Source of the DNA: Collinsella sp.
Lineage (GTDB): Bacteria; Actinomycetota; Coriobacteriia; Coriobacteriales; Coriobacteriaceae
Assembly (NCBI GenBank): GCA_019414445.1
Contig: DXMA01000016.1
Coordinates: 1-64,000 of the forward strand
Direction of reading: 5' to 3'
Length of the DNA stretch: 64,000 nucleotides
The translations under genes and the position numbers were made by a program. How positions within the stretch are numbered: the stretch's first letter is position 1; each line of letters starts with the position of its first letter. The notes beneath the pieces are model-generated. The model saw only the letters and a list, made by a program, of their open reading frames with translations, made no database searches and was not told where the DNA came from. Below are positions 1-7,807 of the stretch, in pieces.

Positions 1-5
1 GCGCA

Positions 6-47
6 TAAAGAAAGCCTCCCATTTCTCATGTCCAAGAAATGGGAGGC
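6..47 (-). terminator. Intrinsic terminator after argS
   Basis: A perfect 13-bp stem (14-26 with 35-47) around an 8-nt loop is followed on the minus strand by a T-rich run (6-13). It lies about 70 nt past the argS stop codon and probably ends that transcript. Confidence 0.85.
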
Positions 48-115
48 AGTTCACATGGAGATCGGGCTTATAGGGTTCAGCAAAGCCGAACTTACACGGT
101 CAAATGACCCGCAGA

Positions 116-1969
116 TTACATCTGCTCGGGCGCGGAAACGCCAACGAGGGTAAGCACCAGGGCGAGCGTCACGCGGACAGCGTCGCAAGCTGCCAGACGG
201 GCGCGCGAAAGCTCGGGGTCGACGGGACGGCCCTCGCTCGGCAGAACCTGGCAGGCAGCGTAGAAGCTGTGGAAGTCGCCGGCGAGCTCCTCGGCAAAGT
301 GGGTCAGACGGAACGGAGCGCGATCGCGAGCACAGCTGGCGATCAGGTCGGTGAGCTCGTTGAGCTTGCGCGAAAGGGCGAGCTCGGTCGGGTCGGTCAG
401 CAGCGAGTAATCGACGTTCTCACCGATGGCCTTGGCGGCAACGGCCTTCATGCCCATCTCGTCGGCCTGCTCGGCGGTAACGTCGGCGGCACGGCGCAGG
501 ATGGAGCACACGCGGGCGTGAGCATACTGCACGTAATAGACCGGGTTGGAGTTGTCGCGCTTCTTAACGGCCTCGATGTCGAAGTCGACCATCTGGTTGG
601 AGCTCTTGGAGATGAGCGTGTAGCGAGCGGCATCGGAGCCGACCTCGTCGACGAGCTCCTGCAGGGTCACCATGGTGCCCTTGCGCTTGGACATACGGAC
701 GGGCTTGCCGTTACGCAGCAGGTTGACGAGCTGGCCCAGCAGAACCTCAAACTTGCCGGGGTAACCCAGAGCGTCGCAGACGCAGCGTACGCGCTCGATG
801 TAACCGTGGTGGTCGGCGCCCCAGATGTCGATGACGTGATCGACGCGCTGGAACTTATCCCAGTGATAGGCGACGTCGGAGGCGAAGTAGGTGTACTCGC
901 CGTCGGACTTGATCAGGACGCGGTCCTTGTCGTCGCCCAGATCGGTGGAGCGGAACCACAGGGCGCCGTCCTTGGTGTAGAGGTAGCCCATCTTGTCGAG
1001 CTTCTCAAAAGCGCGGTCGACGGCGGAGGTGCCGGCGGTCTCGCCCTCGGTGTCCTTCACATACAGCGAGCGCTCGGAGTACCAACGATCGAAGTCGCAG
1101 TTGACGGCGTGGCAGAGGTCGCGCATGTTATCGACCATCTTTACATAGCCGCGCTCGCGGAAGCTCTCCATGCGCTCCTGAGGATCGGCGTTGACCCACT
1201 TATCGCCGTCGGTGCGCCAGAACTCGGCGGCCTCGTCGATGATGTAGTCGCCGCCGTAAGAGTCCTTGCCCAAGGTCTCGGCAAAGTTGTCCTGATACGG
1301 ATGGGTCTCGGGGTGCTCGTCGTTCTCGTCGGCAACAAAGGCGTCACGGTCGGCGATCAGCAGCTTGTGAGCCTCGTCGATATCAACGCCCTGCTTGGCG
1401 ATGATGTCGGCAAGCTGCATATAGCGCGTGCTGATGGAGTTGCCGAAGGTGTTCATCTGAGAGCCGTGGTCATTGATGTAGAACTCACGCTGGATCTCAT
1501 AGCCGGCGTGGTCCATAACGCGGCAGAGCGAATCGCCCAGCGCGGCCCAGCGGCCGTGGCCGATGTGCATGGGGCCGACGGGGTTGGCGGAAACGAACTC
1601 GACCTGGGTCTTCAGGCCACCACCGACGTTGGACTTAGCGAAGTCCATGCCCTTCTCGCGAGCCTCGCCAAAGATGGCATTCTTGACGGCAACGGAGAGG
1701 TAGAAGTTGATGAAACCGGGGCCTGCGATCTCAACCTTCTCGATCGCGGGATCCTCGGGCATATGGGCAACGATGGCCTCGGCGATCTTGCGCGGGGCGC
1801 AGTGGGCCAGCTTGGCGGACTTCAGGGCCATGGTAGAGGTCCACTCGCCATGAGAAGTGTCAGCCGGTCGCTCGATAGCGCAATCGTCAAGTTCAAATGC
1901 GGAAAGGTCGCCGGCCTCCTGGGCCGCAGCAAGCGCAGCGCGTACCAGCTCTTCAATCTTCTCGGGCAT
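116..1969 (-). CDS. argS: Arginine--tRNA ligase
   Basis: Cytoplasmic class I synthetase that charges tRNA-Arg with arginine. The 617-residue length is usual for the family. The N-terminal domain covers about 1-90. The ATP-binding HIGH motif is at 135-138, the KMSKS-type loop reads MSKRK at 426-430, and the DALR anticodon-binding domain runs from about 480 to the end. I start at the ATG at 1969 because AAGGAGG lies just upstream. The frame is open for 43 more codons, but that stretch has no ribosome site and does not look like an ArgRS N terminus. It is transcribed away from the CarD-like gene and appears monocistronic. Confidence 0.97.
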   Translation of the reverse strand: MPEKIEELVRAALAAAQEAGDLSAFELDDCAIERPADTSHGEWTSTMALKSAKLAHCAPRKIAEAIVAHMPEDPAIEKVEIAGPGFINFYLSVAVKNAIFGEAREKGMDFAKSNVGGGLKTQVEFVSANPVGPMHIGHGRWAALGDSLCRVMDHAGYEIQREFYINDHGSQMNTFGNSISTRYMQLADIIAKQGVDIDEAHKLLIADRDAFVADENDEHPETHPYQDNFAETLGKDSYGGDYIIDEAAEFWRTDGDKWVNADPQERMESFRERGYVKMVDNMRDLCHAVNCDFDRWYSERSLYVKDTEGETAGTSAVDRAFEKLDKMGYLYTKDGALWFRSTDLGDDKDRVLIKSDGEYTYFASDVAYHWDKFQRVDHVIDIWGADHHGYIERVRCVCDALGYPGKFEVLLGQLVNLLRNGKPVRMSKRKGTMVTLQELVDEVGSDAARYTLISKSSNQMVDFDIEAVKKRDNSNPVYYVQYAHARVCSILRRAADVTAEQADEMGMKAVAAKAIGENVDYSLLTDPTELALSRKLNELTDLIASCARDRAPFRLTHFAEELAGDFHSFYAACQVLPSEGRPVDPELSRARLAACDAVRVTLALVLTLVGVSAPEQM

Positions 1970-2311
1970 AGATCCTCCTTGTGTTAAAGCCCCCGAGCTC
2001 TTGGTCACTCGTAGGGCAAAAGCCAGAGTTTGTAGCACTCTATCACAAGCGAGGGGCACTGTCGCAGGGTAAAGCCAATCGAAATTGCATATGCACAAAA
2101 TTGACTACAGCTTGCATGGAGTCACTCAAAGATGCCGGTCTGCCTGCAGATTATGCACGCGTTGAAAATGCATAAAGGTGTGAATGAGCTGTGTCTTTTA
2201 TCGAATACTCTTACCTATCAGAGTTGTGTGCTTTTCCTGCATAAAGTGAGGATTTGCGCACGTCAGCGTGTTATTCTAGACATACGTAAATTCGTATAAG
2301 TTGGAGGTAGC
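1970..2311. other. Intergenic region between divergent argS and carD-like genes
   Basis: This 342-bp stretch must hold the promoters of both flanking genes. It is AT-richer than the genes. I see no convincing -35/-10 pair, riboswitch or T-box, and no small gene. The only clear signal is GGAGG directly before the ATG at 2312. Confidence 0.5.
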
Positions 2312-2797
2312 ATGTTCTCAATCGGTCAACACGTCATTCATCCGGGTCAGGGAGTCTGCACCGTCGTCGGTTTTAGGGACGACACGCCGCAGCCCATGTT
2401 GTTGCTCGAGGCCAAGCAGGGGCATGCGCAGACGATCCTTATGTACCCCGTGGCGCAGGCCGACCGTCTGCATGCCGCCATCTCTCAGCAAGATGCCGAG
2501 CATCTGCTGAGCCACTATGACGAGCTGGAGTGCGACACCTTTACCGAGCGCAACAGCTCGCTTGAAGAGACACACTTTAAGCAGCAGCTCAAGCTGGGCG
2601 CGCCCGAGACGGTCCGCGTGGCAAAGACCATGATGCACCGCATTCGCCAGGCCGAGGAAGCCGATAAAAAGCCCAGCTCTTACTATATGCGTGTACTCAA
2701 GGAAGCCAAGCGCCGCTCCATCGAGGAGTTCGCCGTGGCATTGGGCGTCACCGAGGAGGCCGCCGAAGCCCGCCTAGCCCAAGCCGCCCTCAACTAA
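2312..2797 (+). CDS. CarD/CdnL-family transcriptional regulator
   Basis: Probable RNA polymerase-binding regulator of the CarD_CdnL_TRCF family, whose members stabilise open promoter complexes. Length is 161 residues, like mycobacterial CarD. Residues 1-60 form the polymerase-interaction Tudor-like domain (opening FSIGQHVIHPGQGVCTVVGF). Residues 70-161 are helical and charged, as expected for the DNA-binding C-terminal domain. A good GGAGG precedes the ATG. The family call rests on the N-terminal pattern and overall length. Whether this is the main housekeeping CarD or a paralogue cannot be decided from the window. Confidence 0.85.
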   Translation: MFSIGQHVIHPGQGVCTVVGFRDDTPQPMLLLEAKQGHAQTILMYPVAQADRLHAAISQQDAEHLLSHYDELECDTFTERNSSLEETHFKQQLKLGAPETVRVAKTMMHRIRQAEEADKKPSSYYMRVLKEAKRRSIEEFAVALGVTEEAAEARLAQAALN

Positions 2798-2809
2798 CCC
2801 ATCCGCGCC

Positions 2810-2853
2810 AAAAACCACCACAAAGGGGACAGGCACCTTTGTGGTGGTTTTTT
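2810..2853. repeat. Family A palindrome copy 1 (terminator-like)
   Basis: A 17-bp perfect stem built on ACCACCACAAAGG and its complement closes a loop reading GGACAGGCA. T-runs lie on both sides, so it could terminate either strand. It is 13 nt past the CarD-like stop codon. Confidence 0.9.
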
Positions 2854-2914
2854 CGTTCTAGTCGTTCTAGTAGTATTCATTCTTATTGATACCCACGAGC
2901 ACAAGGAGTCTCTT

Positions 2915-3514
2915 ATGGCAGAACCGCTTACCGCCGGAATCACCCGCGACCGCGCGTTCGAACTGCTCAACGAACACAACAAGGACCCGTTCCACATCAC
3001 CCATGGCGAGACGGTCGAGGGCACTATGCGCTACTTTGCGCGCGAGTTCGACCCCGAGAACGAGGAGTTTTGGGGCATCGTCGGTCTGCTGCACGACCTG
3101 GATTGGGAGGAGCATGAGGACGACCCCATGAACCACACCATCTATGCTGCCGAGATTCTTGAGGGCGAAGGTGCGTCTCCCGAGCTCATTCGCGCCATCC
3201 AGACGCACACGTCGGACTTCAACACCTCGCTGCCCAAACCCGAGCTGCAGATGGAAAAGATCCTGTTTGCCTGCGATGAGCTCACCGGCCTGATCGGCGC
3301 TGCAGTCATCATGCGCCCGAGCAAGAGCGTTATGGACTTTACGACCAAGTCGCTCAAGAAGAAGTTCAAGGACAAGAGCTTTGCCGCCGGCTGCTCGCGC
3401 GACGTGATTTCGCAGGGCGCCGAGATGTTGGGCTGGGAGCTCCCCGAGCTCTTTGACCGCACCATAGCGGCCATGCAGTCCTTCGCCCCCGACCGCGATA
3501 CCTTCCAGGCCTAA
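2915..3514 (+). CDS. HD-domain hydrolase
   Basis: HD-superfamily metal-dependent phosphohydrolase of unknown substrate, 199 residues. H30, the HD doublet at 60-61, and H74 and H98 are spaced like the metal ligands of compact HDIG proteins, and an acidic residue in CDELTG (about 119-124) would complete the set. It has no signal peptide or fused domain. AAGGAG precedes the ATG. It follows the CarD-like gene after repeat A1 and ends before repeat A2, so it is probably its own transcript. Relatives are often annotated only as HD-domain or HDIG-domain protein, and I cannot assign a nucleotide substrate. Confidence 0.8.
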   Translation: MAEPLTAGITRDRAFELLNEHNKDPFHITHGETVEGTMRYFAREFDPENEEFWGIVGLLHDLDWEEHEDDPMNHTIYAAEILEGEGASPELIRAIQTHTSDFNTSLPKPELQMEKILFACDELTGLIGAAVIMRPSKSVMDFTTKSLKKKFKDKSFAAGCSRDVISQGAEMLGWELPELFDRTIAAMQSFAPDRDTFQA

Positions 3515-3529
3515 CCGCCCACGCCACCT

Positions 3530-3573
3530 AAAACCGCCACAAAGGGGACAGGCACCTTTGTGGTGGTTTTTGT
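3530..3573. repeat. Family A palindrome copy 2 (terminator-like)
   Basis: Same element as copy 1, with a single C-to-G difference in the left arm that leaves a G-U pair. It separates the convergent HD-hydrolase and proA genes and ends 12 nt before the proA stop codon. Confidence 0.9.
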
Positions 3574-3584
3574 TTGCGCGGGCG

Positions 3585-4871
3585 TTAGGGGCGGACCTGG
3601 CCGGTGCCTCGGAGCTTGTATTTGTAGGTGGTGAGGGCCTCGGCGGCAAAGGGGCCACGGGCGTGGAGCTTTTGGGTCGAGATGCCGATCTCGGCGCCCA
3701 GGCCAAACTCGCCGCCGTCGGTAAAGCGCGTGCTGGCGTTGGCGTACACGGCCGAGGCATCGACCGCGTCCAGGAAGCGCTCGCAAGCATCCGTATCCTC
3801 GGCAACGATGGCCTCGGAGTGCATCGTGCCGTAGCGATTGATGTGTGCGATGGCCTCGTCCTCGTTTGCCACGACCTTCACGCTCATCTCGAGCGCCAGG
3901 TACTCGCGACCCCAGTCCTCCTCAGTCGCGGCGACGTAGTCATCGCCCTCCACAAAGCCGGCATCGGCGCACGCGGCGCACGTGGCCTCGTCGCCGTGAA
4001 TGAGCACGCCGTGGTCGTGCAGCACGGCAACGACCGCAGGCAAAAACACATTGGCCACAGCATGGTCGACCAGCAGCGACTCGGCGGCATTGCACACGCC
4101 TACACGCTGGGTCTTGGCATTAACGATAATATTGAGCGCTTTATCGAAGTCGGCGGATTCATGCACGTAGATGTGGCAGTTACCCGTGCCCGTCTCGATC
4201 ACCGGAACGAGCGACTCGCGCACGCAGCGCTGGATCAGGCCCGCACCGCCACGCGGAATGAGCACATCGACGACGCCGCGGAGCTTCATGAGCTCGCCGG
4301 TGGCCTCGCGGTCGGTAGACTCGATCATCGACACGGCCTCGCGCGGGAAGCCCTTGGCCTCGAGCGCATCGGCCAGCAGCTCAGAAATCATGGCACACGA
4401 GTGATAGGCCAGCGAGCCGCCGCGCAGAATGCAGGCGTTGCCGGTGCGGATGCAGATGCCCGCGGCGTCGGCCGTCACGTTGGGGCGCGCCTCGTACACC
4501 ATGGCGACCAGGCCCAACGGCACGCTCACGCGGGTGAGGTCCACGCCGCTTGCGAGCACGCGGTGGTCGAGCACGCGGCCGACAGGATCGGGCAGCTCGG
4601 CGAGCTTCTCCAGGCCGGCGGCCATACCCTCGACGCGCTCGGGCGTCAGCAGCAGACGGTCGAGGAGCCCCGCCGAGGTCCCCGCATCGCGCGCGGCGGA
4701 CATATCGAGCTCGTTGGCGGCGACGATGGAGTCGACACCGTTGCGCAGTGCTGCGGCCATGGCGCGCACGGCCTCCTGGCGCTGCTCGTCGCTCGCCGTG
4801 GCAAGCGAGGCCGACGCTGCCTTAGCGGCAACGGCAAGATCGTGGACATACGTGGCCATATCGACCGACAT
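3585..4871 (-). CDS. proA: Glutamate-5-semialdehyde dehydrogenase
   Basis: Gamma-glutamyl phosphate reductase reduces L-glutamyl 5-phosphate with NADPH, the second step of proline synthesis. The 428 residues match the family. The aldehyde-dehydrogenase fold is evident, with the ProA signatures EARPNVTADAAG near 135-150 and the active-site stretch VGVCNAAESLLV near 255-270. AGGAG lies about 12 nt before the ATG at 4871; an ATG four codons later is an alternative. Its pathway partner proB lies 1.7 kb away on the same strand, separated by an opposite-strand peptidase gene, so the two are not one simple operon. Confidence 0.96.
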   Translation of the reverse strand: MSVDMATYVHDLAVAAKAASASLATASDEQRQEAVRAMAAALRNGVDSIVAANELDMSAARDAGTSAGLLDRLLLTPERVEGMAAGLEKLAELPDPVGRVLDHRVLASGVDLTRVSVPLGLVAMVYEARPNVTADAAGICIRTGNACILRGGSLAYHSCAMISELLADALEAKGFPREAVSMIESTDREATGELMKLRGVVDVLIPRGGAGLIQRCVRESLVPVIETGTGNCHIYVHESADFDKALNIIVNAKTQRVGVCNAAESLLVDHAVANVFLPAVVAVLHDHGVLIHGDEATCAACADAGFVEGDDYVAATEEDWGREYLALEMSVKVVANEDEAIAHINRYGTMHSEAIVAEDTDACERFLDAVDASAVYANASTRFTDGGEFGLGAEIGISTQKLHARGPFAAEALTTYKYKLRGTGQVRP

Positions 4872-4983
4872 GGGCGGCCCTTTCTCCTAGAAGTTTGCAA
4901 CCATGGTAGCCGATTTGCGCATGGCCTCGCCCGCGGCGGTAGAATTGGTCAACCCGAAACACCGCAACGAACGGAAGACTCAC

Positions 4984-6402
4984 ATGGCCCTCATCACTTC
5001 GTACCACGTCCCCGGCCTGTATGTCGAGGACCACAGCATCGACGTCCCCCTCGACTGGCGCGGCCTGGAGCCGATGCTCCTGGCCGTCGGCAGCACCATG
5101 CGCCGCGGCGCTATACCGACACCCATCGCCGGCGCGCCCGAGAGCATCAAGCTCTTCTACCGTGTGGTTTGCGCACCCGACCGCATCAACGACGACCTGC
5201 CGCTCCTTCTCTTTTTGCAGGGTGGCCCCGGTGGCGAGAGCCCGCGTCCGCTGTCGCCCACAAGCGATGGCTGGATCGAAGAGGCCGTCAAGCATTTCCG
5301 CGTCGTGCTGCCCGACCAGCGCGGTACCGGGCGCAGCAGCTGTGTAGACGGGCGCACGATTGCCGCACTGGGCGAGCGCGCCGAGGCGGCAGGCTCCGAT
5401 GCGGCCCGCTCGCAGGCGGACTTCCTCAAGCGTCACCTCGCCAGCTCCATCGTGCGCGATTTTGAGTACCTGCGCCTGGTGGGCTTTGGCGGCAAGCCCT
5501 GGGTCACACTCGGGCAGAGCTACGGCGGCTTTTTGACGTTGAGCTATCTGTCGCTCTTCCCCGAGGGCGTGGCGGCAAGCTTTACCTGCGGCGGCATTCC
5601 GCACGTGCCGGCGAGCGCCAGCGAGGTCTACGCGCACACCTTCCCACGCATGGCAGCCAAGACGCAGCAGTATTACGACCGCTACCCCGCCGACGTCGAG
5701 CGCGTGGCGACCCTGGCAGATGCCCTCGAGGAGCAAAAGCCCGTGTTGCCCGACGGCTCGCCAATGACGGTCGAGCGCCTACAGCTCATGGGCAGCGACT
5801 TTGGCATGAAGCCGAGCTTTGAGCGCATGCATTGGATTATCGATCACGCGTTTGTTACAGGAGACGGTACGCTGAGCTGCGGCTCCTCGGTATCCGACAG
5901 CTTTTTGATGCGCGCCTTCGAGCGCACCAACACGCGCACGAATCCGCTGTACTGGACGCTGCAGGAGTTCATATACGCCGACGGTGACACTATGCCCATT
6001 GGCTGGGCCGCAGCTGAAGAGAAGGCACACCGCGCCGAGTTCGACACCCTCGCGCGCCCGCTCATGTTTACCGGCGAGGCCATGTTCCCGTGGATGTTCG
6101 AGCAGATGCCCGAGCTCAAGCCCTTCAAGCCCGCCATGGACCTGCTGATGGAAGACACCAGCTGGGACAAGATCTATGACCCGCAGCGCCTGGCCTGCAA
6201 CGAGGTGCCGCTCCAGGCCGCGGTGTACTTCGATGACATGTACGTCGATTCGAGTCTGCAGCTCGACACGCTCAGCCGCGTGGGCAACTCGCACGCCTGG
6301 GTAACCAACGAGTTCGAGCACGACGGTCTGCACGGCAGCGTGGTGTTCAAGCACCTCTTCGACGAAGCGCTCAACCGCGGAGACCTACGCCAGATCTTCT
6401 AG
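4984..6402 (+). CDS. Prolyl aminopeptidase-like alpha/beta hydrolase (peptidase S33)
   Basis: Probable cytoplasmic peptidase that removes N-terminal proline. Residues 79-84 read QGGPGG, the oxyanion-hole motif of the S33 family. DQRGTGRSS (111-119) and the nucleophile elbow GQSYGG (177-182, Ser179) follow. A C-terminal EHDGLHG near 445-451 can supply the catalytic histidine. At 472 residues it matches the long S33 subgroup rather than the 310-residue form. I start at the ATG at 4984; the ribosome site is weak (GGAAG) and upstream codons do not look like protein. It sits between proA and proB, which suggests a link between proline release and proline synthesis. Confidence 0.85.
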   Translation: MALITSYHVPGLYVEDHSIDVPLDWRGLEPMLLAVGSTMRRGAIPTPIAGAPESIKLFYRVVCAPDRINDDLPLLLFLQGGPGGESPRPLSPTSDGWIEEAVKHFRVVLPDQRGTGRSSCVDGRTIAALGERAEAAGSDAARSQADFLKRHLASSIVRDFEYLRLVGFGGKPWVTLGQSYGGFLTLSYLSLFPEGVAASFTCGGIPHVPASASEVYAHTFPRMAAKTQQYYDRYPADVERVATLADALEEQKPVLPDGSPMTVERLQLMGSDFGMKPSFERMHWIIDHAFVTGDGTLSCGSSVSDSFLMRAFERTNTRTNPLYWTLQEFIYADGDTMPIGWAAAEEKAHRAEFDTLARPLMFTGEAMFPWMFEQMPELKPFKPAMDLLMEDTSWDKIYDPQRLACNEVPLQAAVYFDDMYVDSSLQLDTLSRVGNSHAWVTNEFEHDGLHGSVVFKHLFDEALNRGDLRQIF

Positions 6403-6414
6403 CAAAGGAGCGTC

Positions 6415-6456
6415 CCCGTCTGCCGGCACAAAAGGAACGTCCCCAAGTGCCGGCAA
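6415..6456. repeat. Family B repeats: GTCCCC next to TGCCGGCA
   Basis: Two imperfect direct units each contain GTCCCC followed by TGCCGGCA, starting 12 nt past the peptidase stop codon. The same words recur in the larger inverted repeat at 19178-19233. Confidence 0.7.
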
Positions 6457-6488
6457 CGACAATGCCGCTGGTAGAGGACAGAAAGCGA

Positions 6489-6586
6489 AAACGCCCCTAA
6501 GCGAGCAAGGTGACGTGAAAGAGGAGGGCATTGACCTTTTGGTCATGCCCGACGATTGAACGTCAGATTGCCGCTTAGGGGCGTTT
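6489..6586 (+). ncRNA. Structured element G, copy 1
   Basis: Three nested helices can be drawn. The outer one is 15 bp (6489-6503 with 6572-6586), the middle one 6 bp (TGACGT 6511-6516 with ACGTCA 6560-6565), and the inner hairpin is GGGCAT/ATGCCC plus GACC/GGTC with a single bulged T and a TTTT loop (6526-6550). Internal-loop sequences AGCAAGG and AGATTG are shared with the other copies. It lies 15 nt beyond the proB stop codon in a convergent gap. Expression is not shown; it may act as RNA or as DNA. The plus orientation is arbitrary. Confidence 0.6.
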
Positions 6587-6600
6587 GCAGCGTCAATTGG

Positions 6601-7728
6601 TTAGGCGAACACTATCAAGTTGTCCCTATGGATTGCGGGCTTCTCGGCTAGGTCTGCCAGTAGACGGTTGCCGGCAATCTGGTCCTGGCGGCGGCCGGCG
6701 GCAAGCTCCAGCACGTCCGAATCGGCCTCAGCGATACCGCGGGCGACAACCATGCCGCTCGGGTCGCACACGTCGAGCACATCGCCCTCGGCAAACTGGC
6801 CATCGACCTCGCGAATACCCACCGCGAGCAGCGACGATCCGCGGCTGACCAGCGCCTTCGCGGCGCCGTCATCGACCGTCACCGAGCCGTGCGCCTTGTC
6901 GCCCAGTGCAATCCACAACTTGCGCGGCGCAATGTCCAGGCGCTCCGCCGGCGGATCGAACAGCGTACCCACGCTCTCGCCGCGGGCCAGACGCACGAGC
7001 GCATCGGGCTCCTCGCCCGAGCAAATCACGCTTTGAATGCCCGCCGTCATGAGAATGCGGCTCGCGCGAATCTTGGTGATCATGCCGCCCGTACCCACCG
7101 ATGTGGAAGAATCGCCCGCCGAGGCGATAATCTTGGCATCGATCTTATGCACGACCGGGATAAACTCGGCCGTCGGATCCTCATGCGGATTGGCGGTGTA
7201 GAGGCCATCGATGTCCGAGAGCGTCACGCACAGATCGGCAGAAACCAGGCAGCTCACAAGCGCCGCCAGCGTGTCGTTGTCGCCAAACTTGATCTCATCG
7301 ACGGTGACGGTATCGTTCTCGTTGACGACCGGCACCACACCCAGCTCCACAAGGCGAAGCAGGGCGTCGCGCGCGTGCAGGTAGGACGTGCGGCGCGCCG
7401 TGTCGTGACGCGTGAGCAGCACGAGCGAGGTGAGCAGGTCGCGCGCATGGAACTCCTCGTCGTAGGCCGACGAGATGATGCACTGACCGGCCGAGGCGCA
7501 GGCCTGCAGGCTCGGCAGGTCGCCGACCGGCTTACGGTCGAAGCCCAGCACGGGATAGCCGCAGGCAATGGCGCCCGAGCTCACCACGATCAGGCGCCAG
7601 CCAAGCTCGCGCAGCGCTGCGGCCTGGTCGGCAAGCCCGCCGATAAAGGCGCGGTTGACCTTGCCGTCGGCGCCCACCACCGTGGACGAACCGATCTTTA
7701 CCACCATCGTTTTATAAGAAGTCGTCAT
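6601..7728 (-). CDS. proB: Glutamate 5-kinase
   Basis: First enzyme of proline synthesis: phosphorylates glutamate to glutamyl 5-phosphate. The 375 residues include an amino-acid-kinase domain (VVKIGSSTVVG near 9-19, SSGAIACG near 52-59, GTGGMITKI near 215) and a C-terminal PUA domain from about 280 (GDKAHGSVTVDDGA). This is the long PUA-containing form, and the family is commonly feedback-inhibited by proline. The ATG at 7728 has only a weak ribosome site. Element G copy 1 begins 15 nt past its stop codon. Confidence 0.96.
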   Translation of the reverse strand: MTTSYKTMVVKIGSSTVVGADGKVNRAFIGGLADQAAALRELGWRLIVVSSGAIACGYPVLGFDRKPVGDLPSLQACASAGQCIISSAYDEEFHARDLLTSLVLLTRHDTARRTSYLHARDALLRLVELGVVPVVNENDTVTVDEIKFGDNDTLAALVSCLVSADLCVTLSDIDGLYTANPHEDPTAEFIPVVHKIDAKIIASAGDSSTSVGTGGMITKIRASRILMTAGIQSVICSGEEPDALVRLARGESVGTLFDPPAERLDIAPRKLWIALGDKAHGSVTVDDGAAKALVSRGSSLLAVGIREVDGQFAEGDVLDVCDPSGMVVARGIAEADSDVLELAAGRRQDQIAGNRLLADLAEKPAIHRDNLIVFA

Positions 7729-7807
7729 ACGTCAAACCAATCAACTGTTCAGCGAACGGCCGAGCCGGCGGCCAGGGAAGCGTGACTCGCCCCTACCGCC
7801 CAAGGAA

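Noticed and set aside
104..1987. Open frame of 627 codons on the plus strand opposite argS
   Set aside because: Antisense shadow of a clear ArgRS gene. High GC leaves long open frames on the opposite strand, and the product has no family features.
3558..5465. Open frame of 635 codons on the plus strand across proA and the start of the S33 gene
   Set aside because: Overlaps two well-supported genes and is Arg/His-rich as expected for a shadow frame.
6483..6592. Element G as an ordinary intrinsic terminator
   Set aside because: No proper T-run follows on either strand, and internal loops are conserved in sequence, which terminators do not need.
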